Assembly: GCA_036123135.1 (NCBI GenBank)
Contig: JAZADZ010000011.1
Location: 1-64,000 of the forward strand
Length of the DNA: 64,000 bases
Direction: 5' to 3'
DNA from: GCA-2716065 sp036123135
GTDB taxonomy: Bacteria > Bacteroidota > Bacteroidia > Flavobacteriales_D > Parvicellaceae
Shown: positions 44,353-53,523 of the stretch, piece after piece
Layout: each line of letters starts with the position of its first letter
Numbering within the stretch: position 1 is the stretch's first letter
Made by a program: the position numbers and the translations under genes
Notes under the pieces: model-generated
Seen by the model: the letters and a program-made list of their open reading frames with translations, nothing else
The model's database searches: none
What the model was told of the DNA's origin: nothing

Positions 44353-45234
44353 CTAATCCATTAAATTTGCTGAAAGTCTATCAAGCTGCTCAGCAGTTTG
44401 AGAATTCACATTAACCAAAGGAAGCCTTAAAGTATCACCACAAATGGATAAAAGTTTTAATACATGCTTTATTCCAGAGGGATTTCCATCTGCAAATAAA
44501 TATTGAATAATTTCAAATAGCTCATAGTGCTTTTGCCTAGCAAGTTTTATATCACCTGCGAGCGAAGAATGAACAAGATCTGAAAATTGTTTCGGAAAAG
44601 CATTTGCTACAACTGAAATTACACCGTCTCCACCAATTGCCAGATGAGGCAATGTGAGCGCATCGTCACCAGAAAGGACTAAGAAATCTTTAGGCTTTTG
44701 GTTGATTATAGTCATAATTTGTTCTAGATTTCCAGAAGCTTCTTTGACCGCAACAATATTTTTGATTTCATGAGCAAGTTCTAAGGTAGTTTCAGGTAAA
44801 AGATTGCTTGAGGTTCTTCCAGGAACATTGTACAATATAATTGGTAAATCGGTAACTGATGCTATTGCTTTATAATGTTCAATAATTCCATTTTGAGAGG
44901 GTTTATTGTAATATGGACTAACTGATAATATTCCATCAATTCCATCGTTTTTCAACCCCTCCAACTGTTTTGACACACCAACAGTATTGTTTCCACCGAC
45001 TCCAAGGACTATTGGAAGACGATTTTCGTTGACTTCAATCGTAAAATCTAAAACAGATTTTTTTTCATCATTAGAAAGTGTAGCAGACTCTCCGGTTGTT
45101 CCTTGAACTACTAGATAATCTGTACCATTTTCAACTTGAAAACGAATTAACTTTTCGAGTCCCCTAAAGTCAACAGACCCGTTAGTATTAAACGGAGTGA
45201 CCAGAGCAACTCCTAAACCTCCAAAACTTCTCAT
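44353..45234 (-). CDS. dapA: 4-hydroxy-tetrahydrodipicolinate synthase
   Basis: 293 residues, the normal DapA length. It has GTTGESATLS near 48, the catalytic Tyr in SPYYNKPSQ near 107 and the Schiff-base Lys in AVKEASGN near 163, with LSGDDALTLPHLAIGG further on. It condenses pyruvate with aspartate semialdehyde in lysine and diaminopimelate synthesis. It is the last gene of the bamD-rpoZ-coaBC-porD-dapA operon, overlapping porD by 4 nt. Confidence 0.95.
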   Translation of the reverse strand: MRSFGGLGVALVTPFNTNGSVDFRGLEKLIRFQVENGTDYLVVQGTTGESATLSNDEKKSVLDFTIEVNENRLPIVLGVGGNNTVGVSKQLEGLKNDGIDGILSVSPYYNKPSQNGIIEHYKAIASVTDLPIILYNVPGRTSSNLLPETTLELAHEIKNIVAVKEASGNLEQIMTIINQKPKDFLVLSGDDALTLPHLAIGGDGVISVVANAFPKQFSDLVHSSLAGDIKLARQKHYELFEIIQYLFADGNPSGIKHVLKLLSICGDTLRLPLVNVNSQTAEQLDRLSANLMD

Positions 45235-46142
45235 ATTTTAGCTCCTGATTTTATTTTATTGTATTTAGAAATATTTCCTGGATCAAGCTTTACCAATAAA
45301 TTGTATACTCTCATTCTGAGATCTGTTTGAACTGGTGCGAAAAGACTTACAACTTCATCATTTTTTGCAGTAAAAAACAATTGTATGTTGAATGAATTAG
45401 GTCTTGCTTTGTGAATGGATTCAAGAAGTTGTAAAGCATTAAAAATAGTTTGAAGACTTTCTTCCCTATTTTGATACGCATTGTCAAAGCCTTTACGATG
45501 GAAATCGTAATAACATTGTCTTAAAGGCTTAAAAAGTGCTTGAGTTGCATTTTGAATTAGCCAATACCTATTCCTACTTCCTTCATTTGGCTTCCAACCA
45601 GGTTCTGGAGCATTTTGGCAATTTGAAACAATTTGCATGGCCTTGTCAAAAAATGGCGTACCACCTTCCATTGAATAAGAGTCGTAATCATACCCAATTA
45701 CCATGTAAATGTAAAAGGCCAATACATCCGCTAAATTGTCAAAATGATTGTCGGGTTTAAAAATTATAGCAGTATTTCTCAAATATCGAAATTGTAGATT
45801 GGGATCACTGTAATTGAAGAGTCTGCTTTTGTAGCTTGAATTAAATACTGGTCTTGATGAGCTAATTTGAATGCTTCCTCTAAATTCATCACTTGAAATT
45901 TTATCTTGAATGTTAATTAGAATATTGCATTCGATTCGTTCGTGGAGTTTAAACTGATCGTTGGTCCATTTTGTGTTGTTTACAAATTCGAAAACTGAAG
46001 ATTGTAACGACTGAATGATTTCCTGGTTTGCAGGATTACTTTGAAGGGTTGGAGCAATCACAGAAACTTCGCAATTCAACTCCTGAGTAAAAGCTGAAAA
46101 AATTGGAAGAAAAATAAGTATTGGAAAAAGTTTTCTCATCAT
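45231..46142 (-). CDS. porD: Type IX secretion system protein PorD (DUF4835)
   Basis: 303 residues with a signal peptide ending FTQ. The mature N-terminus ELNCEVSVIAPTLQSNPANQEIIQSL and downstream IGYDYDSYSMEGGTPFFDKAMQIVSNCQNAPEPGWKP are the DUF4835 hallmarks. PorD is a periplasmic/outer-membrane-linked factor required for T9SS function in some species. It overlaps dapA and coaBC by 4 nt each. The location between coaBC and dapA is typical for Bacteroidota. Confidence 0.9.
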   Translation of the reverse strand: MMRKLFPILIFLPIFSAFTQELNCEVSVIAPTLQSNPANQEIIQSLQSSVFEFVNNTKWTNDQFKLHERIECNILINIQDKISSDEFRGSIQISSSRPVFNSSYKSRLFNYSDPNLQFRYLRNTAIIFKPDNHFDNLADVLAFYIYMVIGYDYDSYSMEGGTPFFDKAMQIVSNCQNAPEPGWKPNEGSRNRYWLIQNATQALFKPLRQCYYDFHRKGFDNAYQNREESLQTIFNALQLLESIHKARPNSFNIQLFFTAKNDEVVSLFAPVQTDLRMRVYNLLVKLDPGNISKYNKIKSGAKI

Positions 46143-47332
46143 AGCATAGTCTCCACTACATCTAAAATATCTTTTGCAACATCTAATTTATGCTTTAACT
46201 CAAAACTAATCATTTTATTATTTCTTTTAATAATGGTAATTTGATTGGTATCTGTTGCAAAACCAGCACCTTCAGACTTTAATGAATTTAAAACAATAGC
46301 ATCAAGATTTTTAGCCCTTAATTTTTCATTTGCATTTTCAACCTCGTTGTCTGTTTCTAACGCAAATCCAATCAATAACTGATGCTCTTTTGATTCACCA
46401 AGGTGACGCAACACATCCTTGGTTTTTTCAAGCTTCAAATCTAAATCAGCTGTCTTCTTTTTAATTTTCGATGTAGAAGGATGTTTAACGCTGTAGTCAG
46501 CAACAGCTGCCGCCATGATGACAATATCTGACTCAGTGAAAAATCTAAGAACTGAATCGAACATTTCCTGAGCAGAAGTAATGTCAACTCGCTCAACACC
46601 TTCAGGTGTGGTTAAAGAAACCGGACCAGAAACAAGTACCACTTCTGCACCTCTTTGAGCAGCTATTTCAGCAATAGCAAAACCCATTTTACCGGAGGAA
46701 TGATTTCCAATAAATCGTACAGGGTCAATAGCTTCGTGAGTTGGACCAGCAGTAACAATAATTTTTTTTCCACGGAGTGTTGCCAAATCAAGAAAATAAT
46801 TATTTACGTATTCAGTAATATTTTCGGGCTCTGCAAGTCTACCTTCACCTTCTAAACCGCTTGCCAATTCCCCATATTCAGGTTGAATTATTTGATTTCC
46901 TCTACTTGATAGCACATTTAAGTTTTCTTGAGTTGAGGGGTGCTTAAACATATCCAGATCCATGGCTGGAGCGATAAAAACTGGACATCTGGCCGATAAA
47001 TAAGTTGCGTATAAAAAAGAGTCAGCATTTCCGCTTACTAGTTTGGCTAAAGTATTGGCAGTTGAGGGAGCAATTATCATTAAATCTGCCCAAATTCCCA
47101 AATCAACATGATTGTTCCAAACTCCTGAATTGGTGTCTTTAACAAAATCTTTTGTGACAGGGTTTTTAGATAAGGTAGAAAGTGTTAAGGGTGTTATAAA
47201 CTCGCAAGAAGCATTTGTCATTATGACTTTGACCTGAGCGCCTTTTTTAATAAATTCTCTTACGATTAGTGCTGACTTATATGCAGCAATACTGCCAGTA
47301 ACTGCGAGAAGCACATTCTTCCCATTCAGCAT
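46139..47332 (-). CDS. coaBC: Bifunctional phosphopantothenoylcysteine decarboxylase/phosphopantothenate-cysteine ligase
   Basis: 397 residues. The N-terminal flavoprotein (CoaC) domain has VTGSIAAYKSALIVREF and PAMDLDMFKHPSTQENL; the C-terminal CoaB part has VTAGPTHEAIDPVRFIGNHSSGKMGFAIA and AAVADYSV. Together they make 4'-phosphopantetheine from phosphopantothenate in coenzyme A synthesis. It is 10 nt after rpoZ and overlaps porD by 4 nt. Confidence 0.94.
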   Translation of the reverse strand: MLNGKNVLLAVTGSIAAYKSALIVREFIKKGAQVKVIMTNASCEFITPLTLSTLSKNPVTKDFVKDTNSGVWNNHVDLGIWADLMIIAPSTANTLAKLVSGNADSFLYATYLSARCPVFIAPAMDLDMFKHPSTQENLNVLSSRGNQIIQPEYGELASGLEGEGRLAEPENITEYVNNYFLDLATLRGKKIIVTAGPTHEAIDPVRFIGNHSSGKMGFAIAEIAAQRGAEVVLVSGPVSLTTPEGVERVDITSAQEMFDSVLRFFTESDIVIMAAAVADYSVKHPSTSKIKKKTADLDLKLEKTKDVLRHLGESKEHQLLIGFALETDNEVENANEKLRAKNLDAIVLNSLKSEGAGFATDTNQITIIKRNNKMISFELKHKLDVAKDILDVVETML

Positions 47333-47342
47333 AGCGGGAGAT

Positions 47343-47669
47343 TTAATTTTCTTCCTTTTCAGGCTGTCTCCAGAAAAGGGAATCCAATTCTAATTCTTGA
47401 ATGGCAATTGCTCCAGGTTTAGGCAAGCGCTCATAAAATCTAGAAACTTCAATTTGTTCTCGGTTTTCAAAAATTTCTTCCAAATTATCGGTAGTCGAAG
47501 CAAATTCATCAAGTTTTTGCGAAAGCTCTTCTTTAAGCTCAGAGTTTATTTGATTCGACCGCTTGGAAAGTAAAACAATTGTTTCATAGACATTTCCAAG
47601 AGGTTTTTCCATGTCTCTCAAGTCTCGAGTAATGGTGGTTCTTTCAGCGGTGTTATCTCTATATGCCAT
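47343..47669 (-). CDS. DNA-directed RNA polymerase omega-type subunit (Rpb6-like)
   Basis: 108 residues matching the Bacteroidota omega/Rpb6-like family: TTITRDLRDMEKPLGNVYETIVLLSKRSNQIN, then a helical middle and FYERLPKPGAIAIQELE. It is longer and more divergent than E. coli RpoZ (91 residues). Located between bamD and coaBC, 1 nt after the bamD stop, as is usual in this phylum. Confidence 0.85.
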   Translation of the reverse strand: MAYRDNTAERTTITRDLRDMEKPLGNVYETIVLLSKRSNQINSELKEELSQKLDEFASTTDNLEEIFENREQIEVSRFYERLPKPGAIAIQELELDSLFWRQPEKEEN

Positions 47670-47670
47670 A

Positions 47671-48471
47671 CTAATTTAAATTATTCTTTTTTTCAATTTC
47701 TCTAATGGAAGAGTTGTAGTAAGATTCTGCAGTCTTGAGAAAGCTACTTTTTTCAAAAGAGTCCACAAAGGTAAGATAAGAATCGATAGTTGCTTCAAAT
47801 CTTTCAACTTTTTTTGATTCTATACTATTTGAGGCAAACATAAAATTAGCTTTTACTATCATAAAAAGAATCTCCTCTTTGTATTCAGTATCAGGAAATT
47901 TTTCTAATGTTGTTTTAAATGCAATGATTGCAGATCTATACTTTTCCATTTTAAAATACAAATTGGACTTTTTAAAACTTTTAAGTTCCAATTTAGAACG
48001 CAGCCCCTTGATCAACGAATTACAGCTGTCCACTAAATTACTTTCAGGATACTTGTTCATGAACAATTGAAATTCATCAATAGAATTGTAGGTATCGGAT
48101 TGGTCTAAGAAAAAATCTGGAGAATTTTTCATGTAACACAAAGCACTGTTGAAAGCACATTCTTCGGCTCGAATACTGTTGGGAAAGTTTTTAGTAAACC
48201 GCTTAAAATAATAACCAGCAAGGTAGTAATCCTTCATGCAGTACTGAGTTTTAGCGTAGTAATAATAAACATCTTCACCCTTGTCTGTCATTCGGAAATA
48301 GGACATTAACTCCTCAAAAAGTGGAAGTGCTTTAAAGCAATCACCCTTTTGATAATATTCAACTGCCTTTTCATATTTTAGGTTGTAATCTGTCCCTTTA
48401 ACAATTTTATTGTATTCGGAACAACCTGATAAAACAACTATCGAAAACAGCACAAATAAGAATCGTTTCAT
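47671..48471 (-). CDS. bamD: Outer-membrane protein assembly factor BamD
   Basis: 266 residues. Lipoprotein signal with lipobox VLSGC (Cys 17), then a TPR array: EKAVEYYQKGDCFKALPLFE, DYYLAGYYFKRFTKNFPNS, AFNSALCYM. This is the standard BamD layout; it assists BamA in folding outer-membrane proteins. It is the first gene of the minus-strand operon, and TATATTTG lies 7 nt before its ATG. Confidence 0.9.
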   Translation of the reverse strand: MKRFLFVLFSIVVLSGCSEYNKIVKGTDYNLKYEKAVEYYQKGDCFKALPLFEELMSYFRMTDKGEDVYYYYAKTQYCMKDYYLAGYYFKRFTKNFPNSIRAEECAFNSALCYMKNSPDFFLDQSDTYNSIDEFQLFMNKYPESNLVDSCNSLIKGLRSKLELKSFKKSNLYFKMEKYRSAIIAFKTTLEKFPDTEYKEEILFMIVKANFMFASNSIESKKVERFEATIDSYLTFVDSFEKSSFLKTAESYYNSSIREIEKKNNLN

Positions 48472-48478
48472 ACGAGTG

Positions 48479-48486
48479 CAAATATA
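48479..48486 (-). promoter_or_regulatory. Candidate -7 element (TATATTTG) for the bamD operon
   Basis: On the minus strand this reads TATATTTG, consistent with TAnnTTTG, but it is only 7 nt from the bamD ATG, which would give an almost leaderless message. No well-spaced TTG is seen upstream. Confidence 0.35.
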
Positions 48487-48570
48487 AATTTTTTAGTGTA
48501 ACGATGACACGTATTTAAAATTGTAATAACACACTAAAAATAAACATGTTAATAAAAAACAGCATTTGTA

Positions 48571-48601
48571 TTGTGCATCATATTTAAGTGTACTACTTTT
48601 G
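48571..48601 (+). promoter_or_regulatory. Bacteroidota-type promoter of the oxoamine synthase gene
   Basis: TTG at 48571-48573, 20-nt spacer, TACTTTTG at 48594-48601, 45 nt before the ATG at 48647. A further TTTG at 48565 may also serve. Confidence 0.6.
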
Positions 48602-48646
48602 CCCCTTTAATATAGAAAATCAAAAAAACGAATTACAGAATACATC

Positions 48647-49900
48647 ATGACTGATATTTTCGATAAAATAAAAGCCAACAGAGGACCACTTGGTCAACAC
48701 GCCAAAGAATCTCACGGATATTTCACATTTCCAAAACTTGAAGGTGACATTGCTCCAAGAATGACTTTTAAGGGAAAAGAGGTGCTAACCTGGAGCATCA
48801 ATAATTATCTTGGACTATCCAACCTACCGGAAATTAGAAAAGCAGATGCAGATGCAGCTCAAAGATGGGGATTAGGCTACCCTATGGGGGCTAGAATGAT
48901 GTCTGGTCAAACCAGTGAACACGAAAAATTAGAACGACAATTGGCTGATTTTATGGATAAGGATGCTTGTTATCTTTTGAACTTTGGCTACCAAGGTTGT
49001 ATGTCTGCCATTGAAGCACTTGTTGACAGAAATGATGTAATTGTTTACGACAGTGAATCTCATGCTTGCATGGTGGATGGCGTTCGTCTTCACCAAGGAA
49101 AACGTAAAGTTTTCAAACACAATGACATGGAAAGTTTTGAAAAACAAATGGCAACTGCTACAAAACTTGCTGAAGAATCAGGTGGTGGTATTTTGGTGGT
49201 CACTGAGGGAGTTTTTGGAATGAGTGGAGATCAGGGTAAGCTGAAAGAAATTATAGAGTATAGAAAATCGGGGAAATTTCAATTTAGAATTTTTGTTGAT
49301 GATGCACATGGGTTTGGAACTCTTGGTGAAAAAGGACAAGGTGCAGGAGAAATCCAAGGCGTTCAAGATGAGATTGATGTACTTTTTGGAACCTTTGCGA
49401 AGTCTATGGCTAGTGTTGGTGCTTTTGTCTGCAGTAATGATGATATTATCAATTACCTTGCTTACAATATGAGGTCTCAGATTTTTGCTAAATCACTTCC
49501 AATGCCTCTGGTTGTTGGTGCGCTTAAAAGATTAGAGCTTCTCAAAGGTACAGCGCAAAGAGATAAACTCTGGACAATTACCAACGCGTTACAAAATGGA
49601 TTAAAAAATGCAGGCTTTAACCTAGGAAATACCAATTCGTGTGTTACCCCTGTAATGCTTAGTGGAACCCTAGGCGAGGCTACTAATTTAACTTTTGATT
49701 TAAGAGAAAATCACAATTTATTTTGCTCTATTGTTGTGTATCCTGTAGTTCCTAAAGGAATGATACTATTGAGGTTAATTCCGACAGCTTCTCACTCCAT
49801 TGATGATGTAAATTACACAATTAAGGTTTTTAAAGAGATCAAAATTAAGCTAGATGCTGGTCATTATCACTCCGACAAGGTACTGAACACCAATGCCTAA
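48647..49900 (+). CDS. Alpha-oxoamine synthase (serine palmitoyltransferase- or cysteate acyltransferase-like)
   Basis: 417 residues, PLP-dependent. Family features: NNYLGLSNLPEIRKADADAA, YLLNFGYQGCMSAIEALVDR, FVDDAHGFGTLGEKG and the PLP lysine in GTFAKSMASVGAFV (Lys 252). Members condense an amino acid with an acyl-CoA. In Bacteroidota this clade is thought to start sphingolipids or sulfonolipids (serine or cysteate as substrate); the sequence alone cannot choose. The PlsC-type acyltransferase 25 nt downstream supports a lipid role. The promoter is at 48571-48601. Confidence 0.82.
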   Translation: MTDIFDKIKANRGPLGQHAKESHGYFTFPKLEGDIAPRMTFKGKEVLTWSINNYLGLSNLPEIRKADADAAQRWGLGYPMGARMMSGQTSEHEKLERQLADFMDKDACYLLNFGYQGCMSAIEALVDRNDVIVYDSESHACMVDGVRLHQGKRKVFKHNDMESFEKQMATATKLAEESGGGILVVTEGVFGMSGDQGKLKEIIEYRKSGKFQFRIFVDDAHGFGTLGEKGQGAGEIQGVQDEIDVLFGTFAKSMASVGAFVCSNDDIINYLAYNMRSQIFAKSLPMPLVVGALKRLELLKGTAQRDKLWTITNALQNGLKNAGFNLGNTNSCVTPVMLSGTLGEATNLTFDLRENHNLFCSIVVYPVVPKGMILLRLIPTASHSIDDVNYTIKVFKEIKIKLDAGHYHSDKVLNTNA

Positions 49901-49925
49901 CCGAGTAGTGTAAGAATCGTTTACC

Positions 49926-50636
49926 ATGTGGAAATTGATAAATTTAATTCAATGGATGTTAATTCCCTTGATTACATCAATTTCTGGAATATTAGCAACC
50001 ATAGCCCTTTTATTTTCTAAACAATTTTCCTTCTGGATTGCGAAAAATATTTGGTCAAGGTCCTTGTGCGCGATTGTTTTTTCATCTGTTAAAACGCACA
50101 ACAAAAATAGATTAACAAATCTTAAAGAACCTGTTATTTATTGTGCCAACCATCAATCCATGTATGACGTACCTGCCTTATTCCTTTCATTTGAAAAACC
50201 CATACATTTCATAGCAAAAAAAGAACTTAAAAATATCCCATTCATTGGATGGTATGTAACTGCTGCTGGAATGATTTTCATAGATCGATCCAACTCTGAA
50301 AAAGCGATGAAAAGTATGGATAAGGCTGGAAAGCTTATTTTGAGTGGCAGAAATGTAGTTACCTTTCCTGAAGGTACACGTTCAAAGGATGGAAAGATCG
50401 GTCTTTTCAAAAGAGGAAGCTTCATAATTGCTATTCGAAGTAACATCAAGATTGTTCCTGTTGCAATTAAAGGGACCTCCCAAATTAACCCTTCTAACAA
50501 CTTTACGCTGAGACCCGCCAAAATTGAAATTAATTTTGGATCTCCCATCGATCCTGGCGATTATCCAACTTATTCGGCAGAGGAAATCGCTAAACTAACA
50601 CAGCAAAAAGTTTCGTCACTTTTTAATGAACTGTAA
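49926..50636 (+). CDS. 1-acyl-sn-glycerol-3-phosphate acyltransferase (PlsC family)
   Basis: 236 residues. One or two N-terminal membrane segments, then the acyltransferase HX4D block CANHQSMYDVPAL near 75-88 and the phosphate-binding FPEGTRSKDGKIGLFKRG near 150. It transfers an acyl chain to lysophosphatidic acid, or possibly to the base made by the upstream enzyme. It follows the oxoamine synthase by 25 nt on the same strand. Confidence 0.88.
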   Translation: MWKLINLIQWMLIPLITSISGILATIALLFSKQFSFWIAKNIWSRSLCAIVFSSVKTHNKNRLTNLKEPVIYCANHQSMYDVPALFLSFEKPIHFIAKKELKNIPFIGWYVTAAGMIFIDRSNSEKAMKSMDKAGKLILSGRNVVTFPEGTRSKDGKIGLFKRGSFIIAIRSNIKIVPVAIKGTSQINPSNNFTLRPAKIEINFGSPIDPGDYPTYSAEEIAKLTQQKVSSLFNEL

Positions 50637-50649
50637 TATTTAATTGTCT

Positions 50650-50687
50650 TTTTCAGACAACAGTTTAAAAAAAAACAGGTCTGAAAA
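50650..50687. repeat. 9-bp inverted repeat with alternative hairpin
   Basis: TTTTCAGAC (50650-50658) and GTCTGAAAA (50679-50687) are perfect complements around a 20-nt A-rich loop. A second hairpin (TTGTCT at 50644 with AGACAA at 50655) uses some of the same bases, so the two are mutually exclusive. It lies between plsC and a small reading frame; no T-run follows on the plus strand. Confidence 0.45.
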
Positions 50688-50730
50688 CAAAGAGATATCT
50701 TTTTTGTATAAATATCGTATATGTAATTGA

Positions 50731-50919
50731 ATGTCAAGATTTGAGAAAATAGCTTTCATACAAAGTTTCTGGAAAATGTTTAACATTGAAGATAACCTAA
50801 ACCAATGCTCTGACATTCAATTGGACCAATTGTTAAAATCTATTTTATTTCAAATCAAAGGGCATAAGTACATCAATGCCTTGCTACATGTAAAATTTAT
50901 GCGCATTTTTCCGAATTAA
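50731..50919 (+). CDS. Small hypothetical protein
   Basis: 62 residues, beginning MSRFEKIAFIQSFWKMFNIE, mostly helical with a basic C-terminal end. No family or signal recognised. It sits alone between plsC and the CotH-type gene, downstream of the inverted repeat. ATG with an AT-rich upstream region; coding potential is uncertain. Confidence 0.4.
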   Translation: MSRFEKIAFIQSFWKMFNIEDNLNQCSDIQLDQLLKSILFQIKGHKYINALLHVKFMRIFPN

Positions 50920-50973
50920 ATTTATCTCAAATTAATAGTATCTTTACATAAAAGAGAAATCACATATCCCTTC

Positions 50974-53523
50974 ATGAATACCCTATCATTCCAAAATTTA
51001 TCAATGAAATATTTTCCAGTTCTTATCTTTTTTTTACTAGGTTCAGTTAGCTCAGTTGGTCAAATTGTTATAAATGAATACTCAGCATCTAATCTATCAA
51101 ATTATACAGATAACTACGGCGAAAACGAAGACTGGATTGAACTTTACAATACATCCTCTTCCACTGTTGATTTGACGGGTTGGTATCTCACTGATAAACC
51201 AAATAACTTAATTAAATTTCAAATTCCCTCTGGAACAGTTGCTGCTGGTGGTAAAATTATGATTGTATGCTCTGGAAGAGACGAATTTTCTGGTGGCATT
51301 ATCCATACTTCATTTAAACTTACCCAAACAAAACCTGAGGAAATTATTTTGTCAGACACTGCAGCTATAATTATCGACCAAATTCAAATGGTACCTTGTC
51401 AATTGGACCACTCTAGAGGAAGATCTTCAGATGGAGCTACAACATGGTCACTTTTCACACTTCCCTCTCCCAATGCATCAAATTCTTCTCCTTCCGAGGA
51501 ATATGCTACTCAACCATCATTTGATGTAGATCCAGGATACCATTCTAGTGCTATTTCAATAACAATTTCTTGTCCTGATCCAAGTACGAATGTCCACTAC
51601 ACAACAGACGGATCTAGACCAGACGCAGCTTCACCAATTGCTAATGGTCCAATCCCAATTTCTTCAACCACTACTGTTAGAGCAATTTCAATTAGCTCTA
51701 TATCAAATACCCCAAATAGCTTCATAGAAACAAATACTTATTTCATCGGATCAACACACACTGTCCCAATTATTGCAGTTTGCGGCAACAATATAATGAG
51801 TTTTATTACTGACCAACACCCTAATGCTTTCACTGCTAATTTTAAAGGAGCAATTGAATATTTTGGTAGTGATGGGATTTTAATTGATGAGGGCACTGGC
51901 GTATACAACAAACACGGAAATGATAGTTGGGCATATGATCAAAGAGGGGTTGATTTTATAATGAAAGATCAATTTGGATACAATTATGCCATCAAACATC
52001 CTATTTTTAGAGGAAAGGACAGAGATAAATATCAGCGGTTAATTATAAAAGCAGCCGCTAATGATAACATTTCTTTTGAAAATGGCGGCGCTCACATCAG
52101 GGATGCATATGTTCACTCACTTTCACAAATTGGAGGTTTACGTATAGACGAAAGATCATATGAACCCTGCATTCTCTATGTCAATGGAGAATATTGGGGG
52201 CTATATGAAGTTCGAGAAAAAGTAGACGATGATGATTTTCTTAGTAGGTACTATGGCCAAGATGAAAAATATGCAAATAGTCCAGAGTACATACAGTTTT
52301 TAAAAACTTGGGGGGGAACTTGGGAACAATTTGGTGCTCCAAATGCTCAATCTGATTGGGATAACCTACTCAATTACATTTTATCCAATGACATGTCCAT
52401 TCAAGCAAATTTTGATTACGTTGATAGTTTATACAACTGGAAAAGTTTGGTGGACTATTTCTGTTTAAATAGTTATACAGTTTGCATGGATTGGTTAAAT
52501 TGGAATACAGCATGGTGGAGAGGTTTAGATCCAACTGGTGACAAAAAAAAATGGAGATATGCCTTATGGGATATGGATGCAACTTTTGGGCATTACATCA
52601 ATTACACTGGAATACCAGACGAATCAGCGAATGCTGACCCTTGTGACCCCGAATCTCTTCCAAATCCAGGAGGTCAAGGACATACCGAAATTTTAATAAA
52701 ATTAATGGAGAATCCTACTTTCGAGCAATTTTACATTTCTAGATTTATCGATCTTGGGAACACCGTTTACAGCTGTGATTACATGATTGCTCATCTGGAT
52801 AGTTTGATTGGAATTATTGCACCTGAAATGCCCGGTCAGGTTGCTAAATGGGGAGGCAGTATGAATACATGGAACAATAACGTTCAGGATTTAAAAGATT
52901 TTATCAACGACAGATGCATTGCTATATCTCAAGGAATGATTGATTGCTACAATCTTACAGGTCCTTATGATCTCATTTTTGAGGTAGATCCTCCATCTGC
53001 AGGCCAAATTAAAGCCAACTCAGTATGGCTACCTAATTATCCCTTCACTGGATCATTTTACGGAAATATTGATGTTTTACTTCGAGCAAATGCAAATACC
53101 GGTTATTCTTTTGATTACTGGGAATCTTCAATCTCTGAAACAATTAACCCAACGGTAGACTCTGTAGAAACCAATTTTATACCATCTGGAGCTCAAACCA
53201 TAACAGCTCACTTTAGACTTGAAGAAGATCCTCCTACCCCAACTTATGACGGTGTAAATATACCATCTGCTTTTTCCCCAAATGGAGATTTTAATAATGA
53301 TTTATTGGATGTTTTTGTAGGCGCAGATGTTCAAAATTTTAATCTTTCGATTTACGATAGATGGGGCCAAGTCATGTTTAGCACCAAATCTCCCTCAATT
53401 CTTTGGGACGGAACATTTAAAGGAGAACCAGTAATTTCTGGTGTCTACGTGTATAAATTGAATGTTTTTTACTTTGACGGAAATACAGAAGTTAAAAAAG
53501 GTACTGTTACAATAGTTAGATAA
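50974..53523 (+). CDS. T9SS type B cargo with lamin-tail, chitobiase C-terminal-like and CotH kinase domains
   Basis: 849 residues from the first ATG; the internal ATG at 51004 would place the signal peptide (MKYFPVLIFFLLGSVSSVGQ) at the N-terminus and is probably the true start. Lamin-tail domain ~30-140 (IVINEYSASN, DWIELYN), a chitobiase-like repeat (PSTNVHYTTDGSRPDAASP), a CotH kinase-like domain ~270-640 (AIKHPIFRGKDRDKYQRLIIKAA) and a type B sorting domain (IPSAFSPNGDFNNDLLDVF, SIYDRWGQVMF). CotH proteins phosphorylate secreted proteins in Bacillus. Directly followed by a PorP/SprF gene. Confidence 0.87.
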   Translation: MNTLSFQNLSMKYFPVLIFFLLGSVSSVGQIVINEYSASNLSNYTDNYGENEDWIELYNTSSSTVDLTGWYLTDKPNNLIKFQIPSGTVAAGGKIMIVCSGRDEFSGGIIHTSFKLTQTKPEEIILSDTAAIIIDQIQMVPCQLDHSRGRSSDGATTWSLFTLPSPNASNSSPSEEYATQPSFDVDPGYHSSAISITISCPDPSTNVHYTTDGSRPDAASPIANGPIPISSTTTVRAISISSISNTPNSFIETNTYFIGSTHTVPIIAVCGNNIMSFITDQHPNAFTANFKGAIEYFGSDGILIDEGTGVYNKHGNDSWAYDQRGVDFIMKDQFGYNYAIKHPIFRGKDRDKYQRLIIKAAANDNISFENGGAHIRDAYVHSLSQIGGLRIDERSYEPCILYVNGEYWGLYEVREKVDDDDFLSRYYGQDEKYANSPEYIQFLKTWGGTWEQFGAPNAQSDWDNLLNYILSNDMSIQANFDYVDSLYNWKSLVDYFCLNSYTVCMDWLNWNTAWWRGLDPTGDKKKWRYALWDMDATFGHYINYTGIPDESANADPCDPESLPNPGGQGHTEILIKLMENPTFEQFYISRFIDLGNTVYSCDYMIAHLDSLIGIIAPEMPGQVAKWGGSMNTWNNNVQDLKDFINDRCIAISQGMIDCYNLTGPYDLIFEVDPPSAGQIKANSVWLPNYPFTGSFYGNIDVLLRANANTGYSFDYWESSISETINPTVDSVETNFIPSGAQTITAHFRLEEDPPTPTYDGVNIPSAFSPNGDFNNDLLDVFVGADVQNFNLSIYDRWGQVMFSTKSPSILWDGTFKGEPVISGVYVYKLNVFYFDGNTEVKKGTVTIVR

